A DNA stretch of 64,000 nucleotides from Vibrio sp. MEBiC08052 (GTDB lineage Bacteria; Pseudomonadota; Gammaproteobacteria; Enterobacterales; Vibrionaceae): NCBI RefSeq assembly GCF_001506075.1, contig NZ_KQ947475.1:1818780-1882779 (forward strand), written 5' to 3'. Positions 55,763 to 64,000 of this stretch are shown here, piece after piece. Made by a program: the position numbers and the translations under genes. Below the pieces are notes generated by a model, which worked only from the letters and a program-made list of their open reading frames with translations, was not told where the DNA came from and did not search any database. How positions within the stretch are numbered: position 1 is the first letter of the stretch; each line of letters starts with the position of its first letter.

Positions 55763-56422
55763 ATGACACGTCGATTGATTCTAGGGTGGTGGTTCATCGT
55801 TTCAGGGTGCAGTCATACTGCACCCTCACCTTCTGAGCATAACCAAATTGCAGATGCCAGAATTACCCTGAGTATTGCCTACCTTCAACACCATGAACCC
55901 CAAAAAGCCCTGTTCAACCTGATACAGGCTGCCGAAATCGCACCACATTATATTCGATTGCAACTCGCGCAAGCCTATTACTATGAAAAGGTTGGTGAAA
56001 TAGACAAAGCCAAACAACAATATATACGGACATTAAACGAGCACCCGAACCATCCGGATGTATACAACAACTATGGTACATTTTTGTGCAAACAGGGGAA
56101 TATCAAACAGGCCCAACACTATTTCGCTCAAGTTTACTCGAAAACAAACTACCCCCAGATTGCTGCCAGCTATGAAAATGCCGCACTGTGTTCACTAAAA
56201 TCCGGGAATACTTTGCAAGCAAATAAATTTTTTTTGATTGCTCTGAATCATGATCCAAAGCGATTCCAGTCTCAGTTTTATCTCATCCAGATAGCAATCA
56301 AAGCCCGACGATTCACCGTTGCCAGAACACGTCTTGCTACATTTATTCAAGATTTCGGGACAACAGAACAATCGCTGGCATTTCAACGCCAGCTTGAGCG
56401 GGAGACCGCGACCGACCGCTAA
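55763..56422 (+). CDS. pilW: PilW/PilF-like TPR lipoprotein
   Basis: 219 residues with a lipobox (VSGC, Cys at about 16) and TPR repeats through about 30-190 (ITLSIAYLQHHEPQKAL, AQAYYYEKVGEIDKAKQQY, NNYGTFLCKQGNIKQAQHYF). It resembles PilW/PilF, the outer-membrane lipoprotein that helps the type IV pilus secretin assemble. In vibrios pilW normally sits with rlmN and ispG; here it is alone, so it may be a paralogue. Its stop overlaps the convergent 81-aa gene by 4 bases. Confidence 0.8.
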   Translation: MTRRLILGWWFIVSGCSHTAPSPSEHNQIADARITLSIAYLQHHEPQKALFNLIQAAEIAPHYIRLQLAQAYYYEKVGEIDKAKQQYIRTLNEHPNHPDVYNNYGTFLCKQGNIKQAQHYFAQVYSKTNYPQIAASYENAALCSLKSGNTLQANKFFLIALNHDPKRFQSQFYLIQIAIKARRFTVARTRLATFIQDFGTTEQSLAFQRQLERETATDR

Positions 56423-56664
56423 TCACGCGGTGTCCTTGGCCACCGCATTGGATGATATGGTTTCAACTTGTGTCGTTGTTTGTAATGAAGACGTCTACGT
56501 TTTAAAACATATTGCTTGCGGTGAATTCGCAAATATTCTCGGATCACCAGCCGAATGAATAAAATCAGTCCAATCGCGAGCATAATGCCAATAACGATCA
56601 GAGCCGGCCGGCATAACCAATCAGGTTTACACGGTGCATAATAAAAAACCTGAATATCCATCAT
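56419..56664 (-). CDS. Small single-pass membrane protein, paralogue 1
   Basis: 81 residues: a short N-terminus with PCKPDWLCR, one membrane helix (about 20-42) and a strongly basic C-terminal tail (VIREYLRIHRKQYVLKRRR, HYKQRHKLK). AAGGAG lies shortly before the ATG. The neighbour at 56719-56964 has the same plan and motifs. Family and role unknown. Confidence 0.8.
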   Translation of the reverse strand: MMDIQVFYYAPCKPDWLCRPALIVIGIMLAIGLILFIRLVIREYLRIHRKQYVLKRRRLHYKQRHKLKPYHPMRWPRTPRD

Positions 56665-56718
56665 CAGGCTCCTTTCAGGATAGCGAACTCTACATATTAT
56701 TTAGGCACAAGCAACGGA

Positions 56719-56964
56719 CTATCTTCGCCTTATCGGTCGTTTTGCACGTTTGATAATACGTTCAGATTTCAATCGATGTCTTTCTTTATAATGCAATTTG
56801 CGGCGCTCCTGAACATATTTCGCACGATTCTTAATCCGAACATATTCACGAATAACAAGGATCATCAGCCAAATAACCGCACCTACCATCACAATATAGA
56901 ATGTAAACATCAAAGACCGACATAACCAGTAAGGTTGACACGGCAGGTACATATCAGCATCCAT
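56719..56964 (-). CDS. Small single-pass membrane protein, paralogue 2
   Basis: 81 residues, same length and layout as the gene at 56419-56664: PCQPYWLCR near residue 9, one membrane helix (about 19-41), then a basic tail (VIREYVRIKNRAKYVQERR, HYKERHRLK, RPIRRR). AGGGAGG lies just before the ATG. The two Cys could form a disulfide if the N-terminus is periplasmic. The pair are tandem duplicates, 54 bases apart. Confidence 0.8.
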   Translation of the reverse strand: MDADMYLPCQPYWLCRSLMFTFYIVMVGAVIWLMILVIREYVRIKNRAKYVQERRKLHYKERHRLKSERIIKRAKRPIRRR

Positions 56965-57081
56965 TTCAACCTCCCTGATATCTAGTTCAGTCTGAAACGA
57001 ACTTCTTATGTAAACCTAGCACGATTTCAACTTATGCACATTGTTCTAACTAACATTTCACACTTTTATACCGACTTCGTC

Positions 57082-57954
57082 TCAAGATACATGGTTTTTC
57101 ACAAAGTGAATAAAGGCTTGATTTGCATAAGACAGATAACCATCATTGCGCCACGCTAATGCCAAATGCACAGGCACCGGAGGTTCAAAAGGAATCGCAC
57201 GAACACTCGGTTCCTGTTCCGTCACCAACTCAAGTAATGCACTGATTGCATATTCACGCTTGACGATCCTTAAAATCATCGGTAGCAGATTGGTTTCAAA
57301 TGAAATCTGAGCATGAAAATCATGCGCCTGACAAGCTTGATCTATAAATTCTCGGTGGTAATATCCCGGTTGAAAAGTAACCAATTCATGCTGTAAAAAA
57401 GTGTCCAGACTGATGTGAGAGGCATCGGCCAACTCATGGTGTTGACTGACAACTGCGACCATCTGCGATGTCAGTAATGGGTCAACACTCAGTCCCTCCG
57501 GGATATCGCGGTTTAAAATCACACCGATATCCAATTCTCCGGTCAACAACATATTCCTGATCGACTGACCACCGGCCTCAACCACCGTCATTTTCAAATT
57601 CGGATAGTGACTCTTAAAAGCCATAACAATTTCAGGGAAAAAATAAGACCCCGTCATACTCGGAGTCCCCAAACGCACTTCACCTTTCACCAGTCCTTTC
57701 AGCTCATCCATCGCCAAATGCGCATCATCAACCTGTTGTAAAATGCGTAGTGCGTATTCATACAATATCTTACCTTCATCAGTCATACTCACTTTACGCT
57801 CATCTCTTTTGAGCAAACGAGTCCCCAACTGCTGCTCAAACTTCTTAATCGAAATACTCAAAGCTGACTGGGCAATATGTAGCGACCGAGCCGCCGCGGT
57901 AAAACTCCCGAATTGGACTATTGTAGTGAAATGCTTCAGTTGACGAATTTCCAT
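57082..57954 (-). CDS. LysR-family regulator (YnfL-like)
   Basis: 290 residues: N-terminal HTH (MEIRQLKHFTTIVQFGSFTA, then AQSALSISIKKFE) and C-terminal effector domain (about 90-285). Divergent from an MFS gene, the same layout as ynfL-ynfM in E. coli, so it probably controls that gene. A TTG gives 7 more residues; the ATG fits the family start. Confidence 0.92.
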   Translation of the reverse strand: MEIRQLKHFTTIVQFGSFTAAARSLHIAQSALSISIKKFEQQLGTRLLKRDERKVSMTDEGKILYEYALRILQQVDDAHLAMDELKGLVKGEVRLGTPSMTGSYFFPEIVMAFKSHYPNLKMTVVEAGGQSIRNMLLTGELDIGVILNRDIPEGLSVDPLLTSQMVAVVSQHHELADASHISLDTFLQHELVTFQPGYYHREFIDQACQAHDFHAQISFETNLLPMILRIVKREYAISALLELVTEQEPSVRAIPFEPPVPVHLALAWRNDGYLSYANQAFIHFVKNHVS

Positions 57955-58050
57955 GATATACAAATTATATAGCAACGATAATTTTAATATATTTTATTAA
58001 TTGAAGTACTAATGTTACGTTGGTCACAGGATAAACGACAGGACAAGTTA

Positions 58051-59256
58051 ATGATCGAACGTCATACCCCACAATATCATCAAGTTTCTTTTGGATTGGC
58101 CCTCGGTGCTTTCATTGTCTTCTGTAATTTATATCTTTTTCAGCCCATTCTCCCTCACATGGCTGAACTCTATCAATTGTCTGAAACAAAAGTTAACTGG
58201 CTCTTCGCGGCATCGACATTAGCTTTATCGGTCACTTTAGTGCCTTGGGCCATCTGTTCCGAAGCGTTCGGACGCCGAAAAATTATGATGATTGGCTTAC
58301 TGACGCTTCCTTTATTCGGTCTTGCCCTATTGCTACATCCGACATGGTGGACTCTCGTTGCCGCGCGTGCATTTACCGGGGTTGCGATCGCAGCTTTTGC
58401 CTCCGTTGCTGTCGCCTATATGGTTGAAGAATTTTCGCCCCAGGCTTTTCAGGCTGCAATTGGGAGTTATATTGCCGCGAATTCGTTGGGCGGAATCTGT
58501 GGACGGATTGCCGGAGGGAATCTTACTGATCGATTCAGTTGGGAAACGGCTGTCGCTGTGGTCAGCGTTTTGAGTATCGCCGGCGCATTATATGTTTATT
58601 TCCGACTTCCGCCTCAGCAACATTTTACCCCTCGGAAAGGACCGTTTTTACAACATCAACGTTCCGTGTTAATGCACCTTCGTCAACGTAAGTTATGGCT
58701 GGCAATGTTATTTGGCGGGGCGAACTTTGCCCTGTTTGTCAATCTGTATACCGTGATGGGCTTTCGTTTGGTGTCTGCCCCCTATTCAATCCCTGTCGGA
58801 TTCGCATCCCTGATATTCATCTGTTATCTGGGTGGCACACTAAGTTCACGTCTGGCATCCCGCTGGCTCAGACACCACAACACGGTTACCGGCCTGATTG
58901 CCGGAACATGTCTCAGTCTATCCGGCATGTGGCTCGCCATGATTGAGTCACTTCCGATGATTATGATTGCTTTAATCTGTATTAGCTCCGGCGCCTTCTT
59001 TAGTCATACATTGGCTTACGCTTGGGTCAGTCAACATGCCAAGCAGGCAAAAGCAACAGCGACCGCACTTTATTTGGTTCATTACTACTTGGGAGGGAGT
59101 TTTGGTGGGTTCTTTCTGATTGCTTGCTGGCAGTATGGCGGCTGGCATATGGTGGTCGCAGGGGGAACAGTTATCTATTTGTTCCTGTTTACCTTATGCT
59201 GGCGATTGAAAGAGTTCGATACTTTCCAGACACAGCAACATACCAACACCATCTGA
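58051..59256 (+). CDS. ynfM: MFS transporter (YnfM-like)
   Basis: 401 residues with 12 membrane helices and the MFS loop motif SEAFGRRKIMM (about residue 72). The first helix begins GLALGAFIVFCNLYLFQPIL, as in the YnfM/arabinose-efflux-like group. The ATG has AGGA 7 bases upstream. Substrate unknown. The LysR gene is divergent, 96 bases away. Confidence 0.87.
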   Translation: MIERHTPQYHQVSFGLALGAFIVFCNLYLFQPILPHMAELYQLSETKVNWLFAASTLALSVTLVPWAICSEAFGRRKIMMIGLLTLPLFGLALLLHPTWWTLVAARAFTGVAIAAFASVAVAYMVEEFSPQAFQAAIGSYIAANSLGGICGRIAGGNLTDRFSWETAVAVVSVLSIAGALYVYFRLPPQQHFTPRKGPFLQHQRSVLMHLRQRKLWLAMLFGGANFALFVNLYTVMGFRLVSAPYSIPVGFASLIFICYLGGTLSSRLASRWLRHHNTVTGLIAGTCLSLSGMWLAMIESLPMIMIALICISSGAFFSHTLAYAWVSQHAKQAKATATALYLVHYYLGGSFGGFFLIACWQYGGWHMVVAGGTVIYLFLFTLCWRLKEFDTFQTQQHTNTI

Positions 59257-59305
59257 ATTTCATGGTATTCTGCCTGCAAATTTTTCCACGCGGTTAATTC
59301 ACACT

Positions 59306-59878
59306 ATGAACTCTCAATCAGAGCATACATTAATTTATCAAACGGTCGAGCAATGGCTGACTCAAGTTGTCATCGGCCTGAACTTATGTCCTTTCGCAGC
59401 GAAACCGTATAAAAAGAAACAGATCAAAATTCATATCAGCCAAGCGCGGCAAGAAGAGCAATTACTGGAAGATATCTATCGACAGTTGCTCGAGTTAGAG
59501 ATGACTCCATCTGAACAGTTGGAAACGACGCTGGTTGTCGTGCCCCACTTTCTTTCATCATTTGATGACTACAATCAGTTCATTGACTGGATCGATGCCC
59601 TAATCATGCAACATCAGTGGGAAGGTATTTATCAAGTCGCTACTTTTCACCCAAACTACTGCTTTGCCGGGAATCATCCTGAAGATGATGACAACCTCAC
59701 CAACAAATCACCATATCCGATCTATCATCTCATCCGTGAAGAAAGTATCGAGAAAGTCCTGACACACTACCCTCAGCCCGAATTGATTCCTGAGCATAAT
59801 ATTCAGCGGATAAAAAACCTTACGCCTGAAGAAAAAAACAGATTATTCAGCTACTTGATGACTAATCATTCAAAATAA
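59306..59878 (+). CDS. DUF1415 family protein
   Basis: 190 residues covering the whole DUF1415 family: WLTQVVIGLNLCPFAAKP at the N-terminus, LVVVPHFL in the middle, and FHPNYCFAG followed by an acidic DDDNLTNKSPYP. The fixed Cys, His and Asp suggest a metal- or substrate-binding site, but no function is known. It lies 49 bases after ynfM. Confidence 0.93.
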   Translation: MNSQSEHTLIYQTVEQWLTQVVIGLNLCPFAAKPYKKKQIKIHISQARQEEQLLEDIYRQLLELEMTPSEQLETTLVVVPHFLSSFDDYNQFIDWIDALIMQHQWEGIYQVATFHPNYCFAGNHPEDDDNLTNKSPYPIYHLIREESIEKVLTHYPQPELIPEHNIQRIKNLTPEEKNRLFSYLMTNHSK

Positions 59879-59885
59879 TTCCAAT

Positions 59886-59931
59886 AAAAAAGCCAGCATA
59901 GGCGCACTACACTGGCTTTATTCTATTGCTC
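59886..59931. terminator. Bidirectional terminator between DUF1415 gene and adhesin
   Basis: AAAGCCAG and CTGGCTTT form an 8-bp stem around a ~25-base loop, preceded by a run of A and followed by ATTCTATT. Serves both convergent genes, better on the minus strand. Confidence 0.7.
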
Positions 59932-59949
59932 CGCAAAAATGCAGATTTG

Positions 59950-62900
59950 TCATGAATCGTGATATTTCACCGAGAACTCATGGTCATTAATAATCACCGC
60001 AATTGTACTGTTCACATCAAAACTGGAGTCATGACCAAAATCAGCAACATTGACATTGTTAATACTCAGATGAGTTTGTCCATGTTCAGATGTCACTTCA
60101 ACATTTTGATCCAAGTATTGCTGAATTGCATCATTACTCTGATTATCTAAAACGTCAGCTAACAAATTCGATAAGTCAATCGCATCCTCACCGGTATGGA
60201 AATCCTGAATCTTATCGACCGAGGAAGAATCCAGAACAAACAGGTCTTTACCGGCACCACCAATCAACAGATCAGAACCATCTGCGTGATGGTCATCGAG
60301 CGAGCCGCCAATCAAGATATCATTACCTGCACCGCCGGAAAGATAGTCTTCACCCGAACCACCAATCAGAATATCATTGCCATCCCGACCGTACAGATGG
60401 TCATCATTATTCCCGCCGTCCAGTAAATCGCCTTCGCTGCCATAACTGCTCACAAGGGTATCATCACCGTGACCTCCCTGTAACCAATCGGCACCACCGA
60501 GCCCACCATCAATCCAGTCATCACCGCCATGACCGTCAATATGATCATTGCCCAGTGAGCCAATTAAGTGATTGTCTTTATGGTCACCATCGGCTTGCCA
60601 ATAATGACCGGCTTCAAACTGGGCGATTCGATCCTCATAACCCGCTGCCATTACCTCATGATCAGTGATCACATCAACAGAACCAGCTGCTGTTACATCA
60701 CCATTCACAGTGGGATAAGCATCACTGCCCAGTACGGAATAATCACCTGTAACACCATCTGTCACATCAGCCAACGCGACCGTTAATTGGTGAGCACCGC
60801 CCTGATCCCAATAAACAATCTCTACAGTCTGATATCCGGAGCCATCAACGGTAAAAGTAAATGTATCAGTTGTTGCAGATTGAATGCCGTCATATTCAGC
60901 GACGACAACCCCATTAATCTTAACCTGATAGCCATCATCAGCGGTGACTTTGATTGAATAAGTACCACTATCGAGCGCAACGCCCCCCGTTAAACGGACA
61001 ACGGCATCTGATGAATTTTCTTTATTGTTGAACACAACGGAACGATCATCACCGGTGTCTTCCAGCCATTCTTCCAGATTTGTGCGGCCATTCAACCAGT
61101 AGGCAGCATCGTAGCTGCCCAAGTTGTGGGCGAGTAAATCGCTCTGATAATCCACTTTTGTAGAGGTAAATTCAGCGTTCGGATCCTGATTCTGGATAAT
61201 CGCCAATGCATCAGCAAGGCTATCAACATTATTCCAGTGATTAGACCAACCTTCCTGATAGTTATAAAACTCACCATGGAGACCTGAACTTAACAACGGT
61301 GTGGCAGAATGTCCGGAAACTTCAAAATTCAGAGAACTGGTTGCGCTGTCACCATCATGATCCGTTACCACGTAGTTAAATGAGTCGGTCGCCGTTGTCC
61401 CTTCATCCAGCGTAGCCAACGCATCTTCATTCACCTCATAAGTATAATGACCATCGGCATACACAGTTAGCGTACCGTATTCCCCATGAATCACTGTGGC
61501 ACCATTATTTTCCGAGCCCGCTTCCCACGCCACTGAAGCCATACCGTCGGCACCGGCATCATAATCGATCGTCCCCGTTACGCCTTGATCAGGATGAGAA
61601 TCAGGATGGTAATTCAGACTCGCAACAAGTGTGTAAGACTCAGTATCACCTTCAGGCGTCACTACTGTTTTCGATATCGTACCGTCGTCTTTCTTAAAGC
61701 CTTCAATATCCAATCGATACATTACACCATCGATCTCGACGTCAACATAATCAGTCGTCAACGTAATTGAGTCACCATTGGTATGCGTATTATTTGCTGT
61801 TTCGTCATGATCAACATTCAAATGTAATGTAATCGACTGCGTCACACCATTAATCGTCACCTGTGTGACAATCGTTAATACCGTACTATCCAATGTTGAT
61901 TCATAGCTTAAGACCGAACCATTCTGATGCACTAATGTTGCCAGTTCAAATGGTTGCCCTTCTGTATAACCATGTGATCCCTGTTGTGCTGGTGAGACCT
62001 GATAAGATGAATAACTCGTATCCCATGCACCTGAAGTTCCCCAAGCAACTCTCGTATCAGTTTGTTGGGTATGCCAGTCACCATTATCGAAAACAGAATT
62101 CCCCAATGACACCGTTGTGCCAGTAACGGAAAAATTAAAAGACGTATCATCGGCTTCAACCACGACATCCGTCGTATGCGAATCCGGTGAATCATCTTCA
62201 ATTGAGACCAAAACCGACTGGGTTGAAACCGTTTGACCATCATGCGCGGAGATACCGAACTCGACTTGTAGCACATCCTCACCTGAAGAATCAGGATGAT
62301 CGACTGAACCTTGCATATGAACTGTATATGAATAATCACCATTTCCTTCATCGGAAAGGCTAATTGTCATCACTGTTTCACCATTTGCCTGCCCCACCAA
62401 AGAACCATCTTCCAGCAACGCCCAGATGATTGCGATACCATGGCTATACAGTGGTGTGGTTGGGGCAACAAGTGACATTGTCACACTTGATGAGTCCGGA
62501 TCGGATACAGAAAACGATCCTGAAGCTTGCCGAGCATTCGTTGTATCACGAGAACCGATAGTATCTGGATTTCCCTGAGCCAAACCTTCTTCAGAAATCG
62601 AGACTTGTTTTGCCGAATCCTCCAAAGAAATAACAGGCGCATCGTTGGTACCAGTAATGTCAATTTCAATTTGCTGCGTGGTGCCGTCACTAGCGGTCAG
62701 TGTGATGGTATCTTTAACCTGCTCCCCTTCCGCCAGCGACTGGACTTTGCTTTGATCTAAGGTGTAAGTCCACTGACCATCAACCAGGGTCAGACTGCCG
62801 TAAGTCCCGTTTGCCGTGGTATCGGCAAATACCGGATGATCATTGGCATCCGCATCACTGATCGCAATCGTGCCACTGACCTGGGCCACATCACCGATAT

Positions 62901-64000
62901 CCCCTTCAGTCACCGCTCCGGTGAAGGTACCGGTCACGACCGGTGCATCATCAGTGCCGGTCACGGTAATGGTCAGGGTGGCGGTATCCGTTGCGCCCTG
63001 ATCATCGGTGACCGTCACCGGCACTTTGATGACCTGCGTTTCACCCGCGCCCAATGCGTCGTAACCCGACGCATCAAAACTGTAAGTCCCGTCGGCATTG
63101 AGGGTCAGACCGGTCACATTGGACTCGGTACTGAATGTCAGACTGGCGCTCGCCGGTAAATCCACATCGGTTGCCGTGATACTACCGGTAATGGAGTGAT
63201 CCTGGGTCACTGCCGCCGTGGCTGCCTGAGCAACCGGTGCATCATTGGTGCCGGTCACCGCAATTACAATTTGCTGCGTGGTGCCGTCACTGGCGGTCAG
63301 TGTGATGGTATCTTTAACCTGCTCCCCTTCCTCCAGCGACTGGGCTTTGCTTTGATCTAAGGTGTAAGTCCACTGACCATTAACCAGAGTCAGACTGCCG
63401 TAAATCCCGTTTGCCGTGGTATCGGCAAATACCGGATTATCATTGGCATCCGCATCACTGATCGCAATCGTGCCACTGACCTGAGCCACATCACCGATAT
63501 CCCCTTCAGTCACCGCTCCGGTGAAGGTACCGGTCACGACCGGTGCATCATCGGTACCAATCACAGTAATGGTCAGTGTGGTCGTATCCGTCGCACCGCG
63601 ATCATCGGTCACGGTGACAGGTACGGTAATCACCTGTTTTTCACCCGCGCTCAGCGCATCATAACCGGAAGCGTCAAAACGGTAAGTTCCGTCGGCATTG
63701 AGGGTCAGACCGGGGACGGTCGAGTCGGTGGTAAACACCAGCGACTGACCATCCGGTAAATCGACATCGGTCGCCGTGATACTGCCGCTAATGGTCGCAT
63801 CTTCGGCGACGACGGCTACCGCCGCCTGAGCCACCGGCGCATCATTGGTGCCAATCACGGTAATGGTTAAGGTGGTGGTATCCGTCGCACCGCGATCATC
63901 GGTCACGGTGACAGGTACGGTAATCACCTGTTTTTCACCGGCGCTCAGCGCATCATAACCGGAAGCGTCAAAACGGTAAGTTCCGTCGGCATTGAGGGTC
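59950..64000 (-). CDS. VCBS/PA14-like/RTX repeat adhesin, C-terminal 1,350 residues (N-terminus beyond window)
   Basis: The C-terminal end of a giant type I-secreted surface protein; the frame is open to the window edge. From the edge inward it has about four alternating ~98- and ~102-residue Ig-like/VCBS units (DNA 62640-64000, 600-bp period), further VCBS-like modules (about 61300-62640), a PA14-like lectin module (about 60690-61300; GLHGEFYNYQEGW, then a DDGYQVKINGVV Ca-type pocket), RTX nonapeptides (about 60240-60560; GGAGNDILIGG types) and a C-terminal secretion signal. No transporter or LapD/LapG-type gene is visible here. Confidence 0.95.
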   Translation of the reverse strand, partial: TLNADGTYRFDASGYDALSAGEKQVITVPVTVTDDRGATDTTTLTITVIGTNDAPVAQAAVAVVAEDATISGSITATDVDLPDGQSLVFTTDSTVPGLTLNADGTYRFDASGYDALSAGEKQVITVPVTVTDDRGATDTTTLTITVIGTDDAPVVTGTFTGAVTEGDIGDVAQVSGTIAISDADANDNPVFADTTANGIYGSLTLVNGQWTYTLDQSKAQSLEEGEQVKDTITLTASDGTTQQIVIAVTGTNDAPVAQAATAAVTQDHSITGSITATDVDLPASASLTFSTESNVTGLTLNADGTYSFDASGYDALGAGETQVIKVPVTVTDDQGATDTATLTITVTGTDDAPVVTGTFTGAVTEGDIGDVAQVSGTIAISDADANDHPVFADTTANGTYGSLTLVDGQWTYTLDQSKVQSLAEGEQVKDTITLTASDGTTQQIEIDITGTNDAPVISLEDSAKQVSISEEGLAQGNPDTIGSRDTTNARQASGSFSVSDPDSSSVTMSLVAPTTPLYSHGIAIIWALLEDGSLVGQANGETVMTISLSDEGNGDYSYTVHMQGSVDHPDSSGEDVLQVEFGISAHDGQTVSTQSVLVSIEDDSPDSHTTDVVVEADDTSFNFSVTGTTVSLGNSVFDNGDWHTQQTDTRVAWGTSGAWDTSYSSYQVSPAQQGSHGYTEGQPFELATLVHQNGSVLSYESTLDSTVLTIVTQVTINGVTQSITLHLNVDHDETANNTHTNGDSITLTTDYVDVEIDGVMYRLDIEGFKKDDGTISKTVVTPEGDTESYTLVASLNYHPDSHPDQGVTGTIDYDAGADGMASVAWEAGSENNGATVIHGEYGTLTVYADGHYTYEVNEDALATLDEGTTATDSFNYVVTDHDGDSATSSLNFEVSGHSATPLLSSGLHGEFYNYQEGWSNHWNNVDSLADALAIIQNQDPNAEFTSTKVDYQSDLLAHNLGSYDAAYWLNGRTNLEEWLEDTGDDRSVVFNNKENSSDAVVRLTGGVALDSGTYSIKVTADDGYQVKINGVVVAEYDGIQSATTDTFTFTVDGSGYQTVEIVYWDQGGAHQLTVALADVTDGVTGDYSVLGSDAYPTVNGDVTAAGSVDVITDHEVMAAGYEDRIAQFEAGHYWQADGDHKDNHLIGSLGNDHIDGHGGDDWIDGGLGGADWLQGGHGDDTLVSSYGSEGDLLDGGNNDDHLYGRDGNDILIGGSGEDYLSGGAGNDILIGGSLDDHHADGSDLLIGGAGKDLFVLDSSSVDKIQDFHTGEDAIDLSNLLADVLDNQSNDAIQQYLDQNVEVTSEHGQTHLSINNVNVADFGHDSSFDVNSTIAVIINDHEFSVKYHDS

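Overview
The window looks like chromosomal DNA of a Vibrionaceae gammaproteobacterium, most likely Vibrio. The grounds are protein character (MalT/MalPQ/MalEFGK with maltoporin and MalM, CheV, MetA of the homoserine O-succinyltransferase type, PqiABC, a DUF1415 protein), tandem tRNA-Val(GAC) genes with encoded CCA, and a large VCBS/RTX adhesin. The species is not determined.

Layout. 1-7.3 kb: two tandem methyl-accepting chemotaxis receptors (the first cut by the window edge) downstream of a pqiABC operon. The duplicated unit carried the 3' end of pqiC with it. 7.3-11.3 kb: an unrecognised polytopic membrane protein, glucokinase and a VOC protein. 11.6-17.8 kb: a GntR/UTRA regulator divergent from a six-gene operon (binding protein, alkaline-phosphatase-fold hydrolase, two permeases, ATPase, HAD phosphatase) that looks like import and intracellular dephosphorylation of an organophosphorus compound. 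17.9-19.6 kb: convergent cobD and cobU for cobalamin nucleotide-loop assembly. 19.6-28.1 kb: an accessory, partly A/T-rich region with a degraded IS256-type transposase tail, a three-gene cluster of unknown function, and cargo modules separated by copies of a long (about 514 bp) structured repeat: a ParE/Phd toxin-antitoxin pair, a nucleotidyltransferase-HEPN protein, a colicin/pyocin-like DNase with Im9-like immunity protein, and a GNAT acetyltransferase. 28.2-31.6 kb: periplasmic chorismate mutase, ethanolamine-type permease and an Asp/Glu/hydantoin racemase behind a four-copy 17-bp repeat.

31.5-47.5 kb is a complete maltose/maltodextrin regulon: malEFG and malPQ on the minus strand, malK, malT, lamB and malM on the plus strand, with MalT-box-like and CRP-like sites in the divergent malE-malK region. 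LamB admits maltodextrin, MalE/F/G/K import it, MalP and MalQ break it down, and glucokinase at 9.5 kb can phosphorylate the glucose released. 47.6-50.5 kb: a two-gene D-amino-acid-type operon (COG3457 racemase plus DUF1611 protein) and two tRNA-Val genes. 50.7-59.9 kb: mixed housekeeping and signalling genes (diguanylate cyclase, DUF2726 protein, CheV, a small unknown protein, MetJ-boxed metA, PilW-like TPR lipoprotein, two tandem 81-aa membrane proteins, a YnfL/YnfM-like LysR-MFS pair, DUF1415). 59.95 kb to the edge: the C-terminal 1,350 residues of a VCBS-repeat, PA14-like, RTX type I-secreted adhesin.

The least explained structure is the interspersed repeat at 22.2, 23.1 and 26.6 kb. It folds into several hairpins, and two of them show paired compensatory substitutions between copies, so the fold itself appears to be maintained. 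Start codons were moved inward from the longest reading frame wherever a ribosome binding site or family alignment supported it. All family assignments are from reading the translations, not from a search.
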